The position numbers were made by a program, and so were the translations under genes. Shown here piece by piece: positions 1-7,569 of a DNA stretch of 64,000 nucleotides (positions are counted from its first letter, which is position 1; each line of letters begins with the position of its first letter). The notes beneath the pieces are model-generated. The model saw nothing but the letters and a program-made list of their open reading frames with translations. It was not told where the DNA came from and did no database searches. This DNA is from Pseudomonas sp. AL03 (GTDB taxonomy: Bacteria; Pseudomonadota; Gammaproteobacteria; Pseudomonadales; Pseudomonadaceae): NCBI RefSeq assembly GCF_029960815.1, contig NZ_JASBRE010000009.1:62001-126000 (forward strand). The letters are read 5' to 3'.

Positions 1-57
1 TACTTCTCCGGCGAGGAATACGCCAAAGCCGACGGCTACGTTCCGCCGGCTGAATAA
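1..57 (+). CDS. C-terminal tail of an unidentified protein (5' end outside the window)
   Basis: An open frame runs from base 1 to a TAA at 55-57 and encodes 18 residues ending in GYVPPAE. The codon choice (GCC, GGC, CCG) matches the neighbouring genes, and the frame stops about 100 bases before tRNA-Phe. Too little is present to name the protein. Confidence 0.5.
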   Translation, partial: YFSGEEYAKADGYVPPAE

Positions 58-160
58 TCCCGATTTATCGGGGGGCGGAACGTAAGCGACGGTAATAATT
101 AAAATTTTTTTGAAAACTTTCTTGACGACCCCCTGAAAAACCCGTTTAATGCGCCCCGTT

Positions 161-236
161 GCCCAGATAGCTCAGTCGGTAGAGCAGGGGATTGAAAATC
201 CCCGTGTCGGCGGTTCGATTCCGTCTCTGGGCACCA
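161..236 (+). tRNA. tRNA-Phe (GAA)
   Basis: This is a 76-base cloverleaf with an encoded CCA end. The acceptor strands GCCCAGA and TCTGGGC pair, the D-arm AGCTC and the T-loop GGTTCGATTCC are present, and the anticodon loop reads TTGAAAA with GAA at 194-196. A terminator hairpin follows directly. Confidence 0.97.
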
Positions 237-243
237 AATACCG

Positions 244-277
244 AAAACCCTGAATCGCAAGATTCAGGGTTTTTTTA
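244..277 (+). terminator. Rho-independent terminator of tRNA-Phe
   Basis: A 12-base stem (AAACCCTGAATC and its complement) closes a GCAA tetraloop and runs straight into a T tract at 270-277. It begins eight bases after the tRNA CCA. It may also serve the convergent minus-strand gene ending at 302. Confidence 0.9.
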
Positions 278-301
278 TGCCTGCGATTTAGTAACGCCCA
301 A

Positions 302-751
302 CTACTCATCAACATTCCAGTGAAAAACCAGATTGCGGGCGGTGCCGCTTCCGACATCCGTTGTGTCATGTTTCGCTTCACCATTACGGGTCGCGACAAC
401 GGAGTACTTGCCGGGAGGTAGCTGAACGTAAACCAACGGGCCAGCCTGGCTCAGCGTCAGTACCGTCTGCCCCGGTGCTTTCTGAATGACCACATCTACG
501 TCGGGAACGTATTTATTTTCCGGCCCGATAGAGAAGGTCATGTGCAGGTTGTATCCAGTGGTTTGCTGGATAGCCTTCGACTCATCCTCGCCAATACCGC
601 CGGACAGGTAAGTAATCCCGTTTTGCTCTTGCCTCTGGACTTGCACGCCCGAGTTGTCGATGGGCTCGAGGCTGCCAGCGCTCAGCATGACGGGAAACAT
701 CAATACGCCGACAGTGGCGATGGGCAACAGGAGTGAATGGAGGTACTTCAT
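302..751 (-). CDS. Small exported protein with a carboxypeptidase-regulatory-like beta domain
   Basis: The protein has 149 residues. The first 24 or so form a signal peptide (basic start, hydrophobic stretch LLLPIATVGVLMFP, then small residues), so it should be periplasmic or secreted. The rest has no enzymatic motif. Its end (GPLVYVQLPPGKYSVVATRNG, followed by VFHWN) resembles the PEGA/carboxypeptidase-regulatory beta-sandwich in which a 'P-G-x-Y-x-V' strand is typical. The start chosen is the Met that opens the signal peptide. A longer frame to 847 would place a hydrophilic leader before it. It stands alone, divergent from the hydrolase gene. Function unknown. Confidence 0.72.
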   Translation of the reverse strand: MKYLHSLLLPIATVGVLMFPVMLSAGSLEPIDNSGVQVQRQEQNGITYLSGGIGEDESKAIQQTTGYNLHMTFSIGPENKYVPDVDVVIQKAPGQTVLTLSQAGPLVYVQLPPGKYSVVATRNGEAKHDTTDVGSGTARNLVFHWNVDE

Positions 752-1078
752 AGTGGCGACTCCCCGGGCTGCGAAGAACCCAATCGTTCTCCTGTTAGAT
801 TTCCTGCTGAATGGGCAAGTTTTAGATTGATTAGTACTTGGGCTCACTGCGAATCGGACTACACGTTGTATTCCTCAAGCGCGTATTGCCGTCGGCTTGA
901 TCCCGCAAAACCAATCGGACTTTCCTTCGGATTTACCAGCCGCGCCCGGCTTCGTCGACCACCCTGCCCCTGCAATCCTCTTCTGCCTGTTCAACCAGAT
1001 CCCCAGATAATCATGGATGGATTGTTCATGGGCAGCGTGAAGACTATTGTTGGCAGCTACCCGCAAAGGTCAAAACCG
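752..1078. other. Divergent intergenic region
   Basis: These 327 bases separate the start of the minus-strand exported protein from the start chosen for the hydrolase. An open frame runs through it in phase with the hydrolase, but its translation is not protein-like and it overlaps the divergent gene. Both promoters presumably lie here. I could not assign a convincing -35/-10 pair. Confidence 0.4.
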
Positions 1079-2053
1079 ATGAATTTGCAGGACATGTCCT
1101 CGTTGGCCTCCGCTCAAATGGAGTTGCCGCTGCCAGCCTACGCCCCCGGCGAGCCGTTCAAGGAAACCGCCGCAGACGGCTTCATGCTTGGCGGATTCAC
1201 TTGGCGGCAGGCTCTATCGGACTCAACGCGCCCAGTCGTCATCATCAACGCCGCCACTTCCGTCCGCTGCCGTCATTACTCGCGTTTCGCCGATTACCTG
1301 TTTGCCAACGGCTTCGACGTGATCACTTTTGATTACCGCGGCATCGGCGAGTCGCGTCCGGCATCGCTGAAAGGGCTTCAGGCCTCATGGTCCGATTGGG
1401 GCGCGCTGGATTTTGAGGCGATGCTCAAGCGCGCTCAGCGGGAATTCCCCGGCCAGCCCATCGACGTCGTCGGTCACAGCTTCGGAGGCTGTGCAGCGGG
1501 GCTGGGAGCCTCCGGGCAGGTTATTCGGCGCCTGGTCACCGTAGGTGCTCAGTTCGCTTACTGGCGCGATTACGCCCCTGCCCATCGCTGGCGAATGTTC
1601 GGCAAGTGGCACCTGATGATGCCGTTGTTGACGATGATTTACGGCTACTTCCCCGGCAAACGCCTCGGCTGGCTGGAAGACACGCCCGCCGGTGTGGTCT
1701 GCGACTGGAGCACGCCCACCGCCCGCTACGAGAAACGCCCAAGCGGGCGCGTCATGCACGCAAAAAACGACCGACTGCCCTTCGCCGCCGTCACCGCGAA
1801 AACCCTGGCCATCAGCATCAGCGACGATCCTTACGGCACGATTCCAGCCATCGAACGCCTGCTCGGTTACTTCACCGGCGCAACGACCAGCCATCTGCGA
1901 ATCGCCCCCGAAGACATCGGCGAACAAGAAGTCGGACATTTCGCCTTTTTTCGTAGCCCATACCAAGCCACACTATGGCCCATTGCATTGTCCTGGTTGC
2001 AGACCGGCGAACTGGCCCCCGACACACCCGGGCGGCTCGTGCCACGCTGCTGA
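1079..2053 (+). CDS. Alpha/beta-fold hydrolase (S33-like)
   Basis: The 324-residue protein has the full serine hydrolase arrangement. The nucleophile elbow is GHSFGG near residue 125. A candidate acid lies in SISDDPYGT after the sixth strand. A C-terminal His lies in VGHFAFF. The N-terminal half shows the usual strand order (PVVIINAAT, then FDVITFDYRGIGES). It lacks a signal peptide, so it is probably cytoplasmic. The start is set at 1079 because AAAGG at 1065-1069 is correctly spaced. Frames further upstream run to 737 but read as non-coding. The substrate cannot be inferred; esterase or lipase-like activity is most likely. Confidence 0.85.
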   Translation: MNLQDMSSLASAQMELPLPAYAPGEPFKETAADGFMLGGFTWRQALSDSTRPVVIINAATSVRCRHYSRFADYLFANGFDVITFDYRGIGESRPASLKGLQASWSDWGALDFEAMLKRAQREFPGQPIDVVGHSFGGCAAGLGASGQVIRRLVTVGAQFAYWRDYAPAHRWRMFGKWHLMMPLLTMIYGYFPGKRLGWLEDTPAGVVCDWSTPTARYEKRPSGRVMHAKNDRLPFAAVTAKTLAISISDDPYGTIPAIERLLGYFTGATTSHLRIAPEDIGEQEVGHFAFFRSPYQATLWPIALSWLQTGELAPDTPGRLVPRC

Positions 2054-2090
2054 TTGACTTGCCCACTCAACGAAATACGGAACGACGCCC

Positions 2091-2507
2091 ATGGCCTCCG
2101 CCAACAAGCAGAACAAACGCGCCACACGCGCCAAAGCCAAGGCCAAGCAGAACCGCACCCAACGGGCTGCCGCGCCGGTAGAGCTGGATCCGAACGACGA
2201 TCGCATCGACTTCGAATCGGTGGACCTGACCGACATGTTCAAAGAAATGATCGATGCGCAAAAGATCAGCCAACAAGCAATGTGCGTGGCCTTTCTTGAG
2301 CACCCGCTTATCGCGCTGGTGCTGGTGCAGGAAGGCGAAGAAACAGCGACAGACTTTATCCTCGCCGCGCTGATCGAGTATCGGCAATGGTCCGCTGAAG
2401 TCGACGAAGCCGGCGCCTTGGCCTGGATCGAATCACCGGCCTTCCAGGCCGACTACGTGGCGGCGTCCGACGCCATCGCGGCTCAAACCCAACAGAAAGC
2501 AAACTGA
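2091..2507 (+). CDS. Unknown protein with a basic N-terminal tail, paralogue 1 of 2
   Basis: The 138-residue protein opens with a lysine/arginine-rich tail (MASANKQNKRATRAKAKAK), then becomes acidic and helical. It shares with its downstream neighbour the start MAS-NKQ-KRA-RAK-KAK, a central D/E-A-x-x-I-S stretch, and a helix with IEYRQW versus IDYRMW. The two genes are six bases apart and probably co-transcribed. I know no function or named domain for this family. The tail would suit binding to nucleic acid or a ribosome, but that is inference. No Cys/His cluster or membrane segment is present. Confidence 0.75.
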   Translation: MASANKQNKRATRAKAKAKQNRTQRAAAPVELDPNDDRIDFESVDLTDMFKEMIDAQKISQQAMCVAFLEHPLIALVLVQEGEETATDFILAALIEYRQWSAEVDEAGALAWIESPAFQADYVAASDAIAAQTQQKAN

Positions 2508-2513
2508 GTTCCC

Positions 2514-2966
2514 ATGGCATCCCTGAACAAGCAACAGAAACGCGCCAAACGCGCCAAGATCAAAGCCAAGCAAATCAACATTCACGGCAGAAAACCCGCC
2601 GCACTGGACGATGACCTGGGTGAAATCGGCGAACCGATTCCGGAATACACCCTGGCGATGTTCAGCAAAATGCGTGACGCGGAAGCCATCAGCCGCAACG
2701 ACATGCTGCTGACCTTGCTGTCGAACCTCGCCGAAATCATCAGCGACCATCCAGAACTGCTGGACATGGAAAACGCCGACAACGAAGCCATGGCTGCCAC
2801 TCACCTGGCCGCCGACATGCTGATCGACTATCGCATGTGGGCCGACGGCATGGACCGCGACGCCGCCCAGGCCTGGCTGACGGACCCGCAGTTCATCACC
2901 GACTTCGGCGATGCACTCGACAGCTATCGCGAGTCGCTGGATGCCCAAGTAGAAAAGGCTGAGTAA
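2514..2966 (+). CDS. Unknown protein with a basic N-terminal tail, paralogue 2 of 2
   Basis: The 150-residue protein is a diverged tandem copy of the preceding gene. Both start with a basic tail (MASLNKQQKRAKRAKIKAK here), continue with an acidic helical domain and end with an Asp/Ala-rich helix. This copy carries an extra loop (HPELLDMENADNE) in the middle. It is followed after 13 bases by a strong terminator hairpin. The pair looks like a local duplication that has since diverged. Function unknown. Confidence 0.75.
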   Translation: MASLNKQQKRAKRAKIKAKQINIHGRKPAALDDDLGEIGEPIPEYTLAMFSKMRDAEAISRNDMLLTLLSNLAEIISDHPELLDMENADNEAMAATHLAADMLIDYRMWADGMDRDAAQAWLTDPQFITDFGDALDSYRESLDAQVEKAE

Positions 2967-2979
2967 ACACTCGCCTCAG

Positions 2980-3021
2980 AAACAAAAACGGCCGCTTGTC
3001 ATTACTGACAGCGGCCGTTTT
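2980..3021 (+). terminator. Rho-independent terminator inside a 42-bp direct repeat (copy 1)
   Basis: The hairpin AACGGCCGCTGTCAG-type stem (left arm with a one-base bulge) with an ATTA loop ends in TTTTT. The 42 bases from 2980 to 3021 recur exactly at 3806-3847 on the other side of the vapBC pair. This copy ends the transcript of the tandem paralogues. Confidence 0.85.
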
Positions 3022-3152
3022 TGTTTGAGAAGCCAACAGCCTGAAACGATCTGACATGACCCCTCGTCAGCGGCCATGTATATCCCATTGACATATCCCT
3101 GAAGAAATCTATTCTTTGGACTCACAGCACTCACAAAAACGCAGGAGGCCAA

Positions 3153-3383
3153 ATGGAACAGACAACCCTTTTCATGAGCAATCGAAGCCAGGCTGTTCGC
3201 CTCCCCAAAGCCGTAGCGATGCCAAGCGATGTGAAACGAGTCAACGTAATTGCCATCGGCAGGACCCGTATCATCACCCCCGCAGATGAAACATGGGACA
3301 GCTGGTTTGACGGGGATGGCGTGAGTGCAGATTTCATGACCGATCGTGAACAACCCGCCGACCAGGAGCGTGAGTCGTTCTGA
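3153..3383 (+). CDS. vapB: VapB-type antitoxin
   Basis: The 76-residue protein begins with the swapped-hairpin AbrB/SpoVT-like DNA-binding fold typical of VapB: TTLFMSNRSQAVRLPK followed by V-I-x-IG-RTRIITP. The acidic, flexible end (residues 50-76) is where VapB proteins normally wrap the toxin. AGGAGG at 3143-3148 sits in front of the ATG. The stop overlaps the toxin start by one base (TGATG), so translation is coupled. VapB normally represses its own operon; no operator was resolved. Confidence 0.9.
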   Translation: MEQTTLFMSNRSQAVRLPKAVAMPSDVKRVNVIAIGRTRIITPADETWDSWFDGDGVSADFMTDREQPADQERESF

Positions 3384-3790
3384 TGATCAAATACATGCTC
3401 GATACCAACATCTGCATCTTCACCATCAAGAACAAACCGCAAATCGTACGAGAAGCTTTCAACCGTCATAACGGGCAATTATGCATTAGTGCCGTCACGC
3501 TGATGGAGTTGATCTACGGTGCCGAAAAATCAGCGACACCCGAGAAGAACCTCGGGGTGATCGAGGGTTTTGCGGCACGCCTTGAGGTTTTGCCTTTCGA
3601 CAACGAAGCGGCTACACATACCGGGATGATTCGATCCGAGCTGGCAAAGGCTGGAACGCCTATCGGACCCTACGACCACATGATTGCCGGCCACGCACGT
3701 TCACGCGGATTCATTGTGGTCACCAACAACCTAAGGGAATTTGAACGCGTTCCAGGGTTACGCGTAGAAGACTGGGTCCACCCCGGTTGA
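3383..3790 (+). CDS. vapC: VapC-type PIN-domain ribonuclease toxin
   Basis: The 135-residue protein has the complete PIN acidic set: Asp7 in MLDTNI, Glu42 in LMELIYG and Asp98 in PIGPYDHMIAGHA, with the T-N-N segment (VVTNNLREF) near residue 117. Family members are Mg-dependent RNases, many of which cut initiator tRNA or rRNA. The specific target here is unknown. The gene is full length and appears intact. The pair sits exactly between two copies of a terminator hairpin. Confidence 0.92.
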   Translation: MIKYMLDTNICIFTIKNKPQIVREAFNRHNGQLCISAVTLMELIYGAEKSATPEKNLGVIEGFAARLEVLPFDNEAATHTGMIRSELAKAGTPIGPYDHMIAGHARSRGFIVVTNNLREFERVPGLRVEDWVHPG

Positions 3791-3805
3791 GCTCACTAAT
3801 GACTC

Positions 3806-3847
3806 AAACAAAAACGGCCGCTTGTCATTACTGACAGCGGCCGTTTT
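3806..3847 (+). terminator. Second copy of the 42-bp terminator repeat
   Basis: Identical over 42 bases to 2980-3021. The hairpin can terminate vapBC on the plus strand (TTTT after the stem). On the minus strand it can terminate the decayed permease, since AAAAA precedes the stem. Confidence 0.85.
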
Positions 3848-3864
3848 GCGTTACGCGGTGTGAA

Positions 3865-4298
3865 TCAGTTCAGCACCACCGCGCCACGCTTTTCCAGTTT
3901 GCGACGACGAGCCACGAACAAACCGGCAGCCACCACCAACACGCTCAGCAGACCGGTCGCGAGGATCTCCACGCGATGGGCTTCCTGGATCAGCATGATC
4001 GTCAGTATGCCAACGATGAACACGATCACCGCATAGGTCAAAACAGCATGCGCGAAGCGCTGTAGAGCGCCGAATTCAGGCAGCTTGTTACGGCAACCAG
4101 AACCACGATGTCGACGATCAGCTTGGCATTCGGGATGCCCATGCGCTCAAGCACGGTCTGGTAGGAACCGACAGCTGCCAGTACCGGATCATTCCCTGGC
4201 ACCAGCGCCACGACGAGGAAGATCGACACGGGGTAAAACAAGCCGATCCGCCAGATCACCAGAAACGCACCCAAAAATGTGTCGGCGCACAATAAAAG
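3865..4298 (-). pseudogene. Remnant of an amino-acid (GABA-type) permease
   Basis: Two permease segments survive in different frames. Bases 4292-4040 encode IWRIGLFYPVSIFLVV-ALVP through IVDIVVLVAV-SCLNSALYSASRML, which matches the central part of APC-superfamily GabP-like permeases. After a junction near 4036-4040 the frame shifts to LTYAVIVFIVGILTIML and the basic tail ARRRKLEKRG, ending at 3865. The N-terminal transmembrane half and a stretch of roughly 100 residues between the two segments are absent. The gene cannot make a working transporter. Confidence 0.85.
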
Positions 4299-4575
4299 TG
4301 CAGACCCGGAACGATTGGCCGGTTAGCGCTTCCAACACCCCGTCAAAGCTGGCAACATCGCGCCCTTTTTTACGCGACACCCGTGGGGCAGCGGGTTCAA
4401 ACGGCTGTTCGGTTGATAGCAGCGCGACAGTCTGCTGCACCGATGCGACAACCTGCCACATGCCACCCGTTTACCGCCCGTAGTGCTGTTGGCTGCCGTT
4501 CGAACGCTATGCTAGCTTGGCCGCCTCGCCAGGAAGGCCGCCAACAGCAGGAGCGAAATACTATGAGGAACGCAC
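4299..4575. other. Intergenic region before the ABC transporter operon
   Basis: This 277-base stretch contains the leader of the transporter operon. A minus-strand frame (about 4310-4461) reads plausibly for some 50 residues (VSRKKGRDVASFDGVLEAL) but runs out of phase into the permease remnant, so it may be more decayed sequence. GAGGAA at 4565-4570 is the ribosome binding site of the next gene. No clear promoter was identified. Confidence 0.4.
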
Positions 4576-5349
4576 ATGGCTGAGGCCACGCCCGCGCTTG
4601 AAATCCGCAACTTGCACAAACGCTACGGACAGCTCGAGGTGCTCAAAGGCATCTCGCTGACCGCCCGCGACGGCGACGTGATCTCGATCCTGGGTTCTTC
4701 CGGTTCCGGCAAGTCCACATTCCTTCGTTGCATCAACCTGTTGGAAAACCCGCACCAGGGCCAAATCCTGGTGGCCGGCGAAGAACTCAAGCTCAAAGCC
4801 GCGAAAAACGGCGAACTGGTCGCTGCTGACGGCAAGCAGATCAACCGCCTGCGCAGCGAGATCGGTTTTGTGTTTCAAAACTTTAATCTCTGGCCGCACA
4901 TGAGCGTGCTCGACAACATCATCGAAGCCCCGCGCCGGGTGCTCGGCCAGAGCAAGGCCGAGGCCATTGAAGTCGCCGAAGCCTTGTTGGCCAAGGTCGG
5001 CATCGCCGACAAGCGCCACGCCTACCCGGCGCAACTCTCCGGCGGTCAGCAACAACGCGCGGCCATCGCTCGGACGTTGGCGATGCAGCCCAAGGTGATC
5101 CTGTTCGACGAGCCCACCTCCGCCCTTGACCCGGAAATGGTTCAGGAAGTACTTAATGTCATCCGAGCATTGGCCGAAGAAGGCCGCACCATGCTGCTGG
5201 TCACCCATGAAATGGGCTTCGCTCGTCAGGTTTCCAGCGAAGTGGTGTTCCTCCACCAGGGCCTGGTAGAAGAGCAAGGATCGCCACAGCAGGTGTTCGA
5301 AAACCCGCTTTCGGCGCGCTGCAAACAATTCATGTCCAGCAACCGCTAA
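4576..5349 (+). CDS. Amino-acid ABC transporter ATPase (HisP/AotP type)
   Basis: The 257-residue protein is a complete polar-amino-acid ATPase. It has Walker A GSSGSGKST (about residue 39), the Q-loop FQNFNLWPHM, signature LSGGQQQRAAIARTLA, Walker B ILFDEPTSALD, and the switch His in VTHEMGF. The insert after strand 3 (ELKLKAAKNGELVAAD) is typical of HisP/ArtP relatives. It energises the two permeases encoded downstream. First gene of a four-gene operon; the SBP gene follows 13 bases after the stop. Substrate is probably arginine, ornithine, lysine or histidine, judged from the binding protein. Confidence 0.93.
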   Translation: MAEATPALEIRNLHKRYGQLEVLKGISLTARDGDVISILGSSGSGKSTFLRCINLLENPHQGQILVAGEELKLKAAKNGELVAADGKQINRLRSEIGFVFQNFNLWPHMSVLDNIIEAPRRVLGQSKAEAIEVAEALLAKVGIADKRHAYPAQLSGGQQQRAAIARTLAMQPKVILFDEPTSALDPEMVQEVLNVIRALAEEGRTMLLVTHEMGFARQVSSEVVFLHQGLVEEQGSPQQVFENPLSARCKQFMSSNR

Positions 5350-5362
5350 CGGAGCTACCCGC

Positions 5363-6109
5363 ATGCAGAACTACAAAAAAATCTTCCTGGCTGCCGCCGT
5401 CACCCTGGCCTTCAGCGCCGGTGCCATGGCCGAAACCTTGAAGATGGGCATCGAAGCGGCCTACCCGCCGTTCAACAACAAAGATGCCAGCGGCAATGTC
5501 GTCGGCTTCGACAAAGAAATCGGCGACGCCCTGTGCGCCAAGATGAAAGTCGACTGCACCGTGGTCACGTCCGACTGGGACGGCATCATTCCGGCCCTGA
5601 ACGCCAAGAAGTTCGACTTCCTGATCTCCTCGATGTCGATCACCGACGAGCGCAAGCAGGCGGTAGATTTCACCGACCCGTACTACTCCAACAAGCTGCA
5701 ATTCATCGCCAAGAAAGACGTCGACTTCAAAACCGACAAGGCCTCCCTGCAAGGCAAAGTGATCGGCGCACAACGCGCGACCCTCGCTGGCACCTGGCTG
5801 GAAGACAACATGGAAGGCGTTGAAATCAAACTCTACGACACCCAGGAAAACGCCTACCTCGACCTGACCTCCGGTCGTCTGGACGGCATCCTGGCGGACA
5901 AATACGTCAACTATGAGTGGCTGAAAAGCGACGCCGGTCGGTCCTACGAGTTCAAGGGCGATCCGGTGGAAGAGAGCGACAAGATCGGTATCGCCGTACG
6001 TAAAGGCGACCCGATCCGCGCGAAGCTGAACCTTGCCCTGAAAGAAATCGTCGAGGACGGCACTTACAAAAAGATCAATGACAAGTACTTCCCGTTCAGC
6101 ATTTATTGA
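5363..6109 (+). CDS. Periplasmic basic-amino-acid binding protein (HisJ/AotJ type)
   Basis: The 248-residue protein has a Sec signal peptide (KKIFLAAAVTLAFSAGAMA, cleaved before ETLKMG). The mature part has the family signature E-AAYPPFN, G-F-D-EIGDAL and SDWDGIIPALNAKKFDF. Residues SSMSITDERK and T-R-ATLAGT-type loops correspond to the ligand carboxylate-binding positions of lysine/arginine/ornithine and histidine binding proteins. It captures the ligand in the periplasm for the membrane complex. A stem-loop directly downstream probably keeps this gene expressed above the permeases. Confidence 0.92.
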   Translation: MQNYKKIFLAAAVTLAFSAGAMAETLKMGIEAAYPPFNNKDASGNVVGFDKEIGDALCAKMKVDCTVVTSDWDGIIPALNAKKFDFLISSMSITDERKQAVDFTDPYYSNKLQFIAKKDVDFKTDKASLQGKVIGAQRATLAGTWLEDNMEGVEIKLYDTQENAYLDLTSGRLDGILADKYVNYEWLKSDAGRSYEFKGDPVEESDKIGIAVRKGDPIRAKLNLALKEIVEDGTYKKINDKYFPFSIY

Positions 6110-6126
6110 TTCTGACCTGCCTGACC

Positions 6127-6148
6127 GGCGCCGTTCGCTGACGGCGCC
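6127..6148 (+). promoter_or_regulatory. Intercistronic stem-loop after the binding-protein gene
   Basis: A seven-base perfect GC stem (GGCGCCG / CGGCGCC) with an eight-base loop lies between the binding-protein stop and the first permease. It has no T tract. Such hairpins in transporter operons protect the upstream mRNA from 3' decay or attenuate read-through, which fits the usual excess of binding protein. Confidence 0.6.
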
Positions 6149-6187
6149 AGTCCCTGGCATTGCCTGCCGCGATTTGAAAAGAAATCC

Positions 6188-6883
6188 ATGACTATCGATC
6201 TCTACGGATTCGGCCCGGCGCTCGCCGCTGGCGCGCTGATGACTGTGAAACTGGCACTCTCGGCTTTGTGCGTGGGGCTGGTGCTCGGTCTGCTCGGCGC
6301 CTTGGCCAAGACTTCCCCGTACAAGCCGCTGCAATGGCTTGGCGGCACTTACTCGACGCTGGTTCGCGGCATCCCGGAATTGCTCTGGGTGCTGTTGATC
6401 TACTTCGGCACGGTCAACCTGATGCGTGCCTTGGGCGAGTTCTTCGGCAACCCCGACCTCGAACTCAATGCCTTTGCCGCGGGTGTGATTGCGCTGGGAC
6501 TGTGCTTCGGCGCCTATGCCACAGAGGTTTTTCGCGGTGCAATTTTGGCCATCCCCAAAGGTCACCGTGAAGCGGGTGTGGCGTTGGGCCTGTCGAAGTT
6601 TCGCATCTTCACCAAGCTGATCATGCCGCAGATGTGGCGCATCGCCCTGCCCGGCCTGGGCAACCTGTTCATGATCCTGATGAAAGACACCGCGCTGGTG
6701 TCGGTGATTGGCCTGGAAGAAATCATGCGTCACGCGCAAATCGGCGTGACCGTGTCCAAACAGCCGTTCACCTTCTACATGGTGGCCGCGTTCATGTACC
6801 TGGGTCTGACTATTCTCGCCATGACGGGCATGTACTTTATGGAAAAACGTGCCGCTCGCGGCTTCGCGAGGAGCACCCAATGA
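6188..6883 (+). CDS. Amino-acid ABC transporter permease (HisQ type)
   Basis: The 231-residue inner-membrane protein has about five hydrophobic segments. The EAA loop reads EAGVALGLSKFRIFTKLIMP (about residues 125-145), the contact site for the ATPase. The N-terminal segment LAAGALMTVKLALSAL and the motif VRGIPELLWVLLIYFG are those of HisQ/AotQ proteins. The stop overlaps the next permease start (ATGA), so the two subunits are translationally coupled and form a heterodimer. Confidence 0.92.
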   Translation: MTIDLYGFGPALAAGALMTVKLALSALCVGLVLGLLGALAKTSPYKPLQWLGGTYSTLVRGIPELLWVLLIYFGTVNLMRALGEFFGNPDLELNAFAAGVIALGLCFGAYATEVFRGAILAIPKGHREAGVALGLSKFRIFTKLIMPQMWRIALPGLGNLFMILMKDTALVSVIGLEEIMRHAQIGVTVSKQPFTFYMVAAFMYLGLTILAMTGMYFMEKRAARGFARSTQ

Positions 6884-7569
6884 ACTGGGAAATCATCATC
6901 AAGTGGCTGCCGAAACTGGCTCAGGGCGCGACGCTGACCCTGGAGCTGGTGGCCATCGCCGTGATCGCCGGGCTGCTGCTGGCAATTCCGCTAGGCATCG
7001 CCCGTTCATCGCGACTCTGGTACGTGCGGGCATTCCCCTACGGCTACATCTTCTTCTTCCGTGGCACACCGTTGCTGGTTCAGCTGTTCCTGGTCTACTA
7101 CGGCCTGGCGCAGTTCGACGCGGTCCGTAACAGCTCGATGTGGCCGTACCTGCGCGATCCGTTCTGGTGTGCCACAGCGACCATGACGTTGCACACCGCG
7201 GCCTACATCGCCGAGATCCTGCGCGGCGCGATCCAGGCGATTCCACCGGGCGAGATCGAAGCAGCGCGGGCGCTGGGCATGTCCCGGCCCAAGGCGCTGT
7301 TCTACATCATCCTGCCCCGTGCCGCCCGCATCGGCCTGCCGGCCTACAGCAACGAAGTGATCCTGATGCTCAAGGCGAGTGCCCTGGCCAGCACTGTGAC
7401 CCTGATGGAACTGACCGGCATGGCCCGCACCATCATTGCCCGGACCTACCTGCCAGTGGAGATCTTCTTCGCCGCGGGCATGTTCTATCTGCTGATGGCT
7501 TATGTGCTGGTACGCGGTTTCAAGCTGCTGGAGCGCTGGCTGCGCGTCGATGCCTGCCAAGGTCGATGA
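6880..7569 (+). CDS. Amino-acid ABC transporter permease (HisM type)
   Basis: The 229-residue permease is the second half of the heterodimer. The start is the ATG overlapping the previous stop by four bases. It carries the HisM-like motif FRGTPLLVQLFLVYYGL, the EAA loop EIEAARALGMSRPKALFYI, and KASALASTVTLMELTGMAR near the end. About five transmembrane segments are visible. The 3' end overlaps the proposed start of the methyltransferase gene by 20 bases. Confidence 0.92.
   Translation: MNWEIIIKWLPKLAQGATLTLELVAIAVIAGLLLAIPLGIARSSRLWYVRAFPYGYIFFFRGTPLLVQLFLVYYGLAQFDAVRNSSMWPYLRDPFWCATATMTLHTAAYIAEILRGAIQAIPPGEIEAARALGMSRPKALFYIILPRAARIGLPAYSNEVILMLKASALASTVTLMELTGMARTIIARTYLPVEIFFAAGMFYLLMAYVLVRGFKLLERWLRVDACQGR

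Noticed and set aside
737..1078. N-terminal extension of the hydrolase by 114 residues
   Set aside because: It overlaps the divergent exported-protein gene, is Pro/Cys/Arg-rich and not protein-like. A good ribosome binding site precedes 1079.
5330..6880. 516-residue minus-strand frame across the transporter operon
   Set aside because: It is antisense to two well-defined genes and has no domain or start signal.
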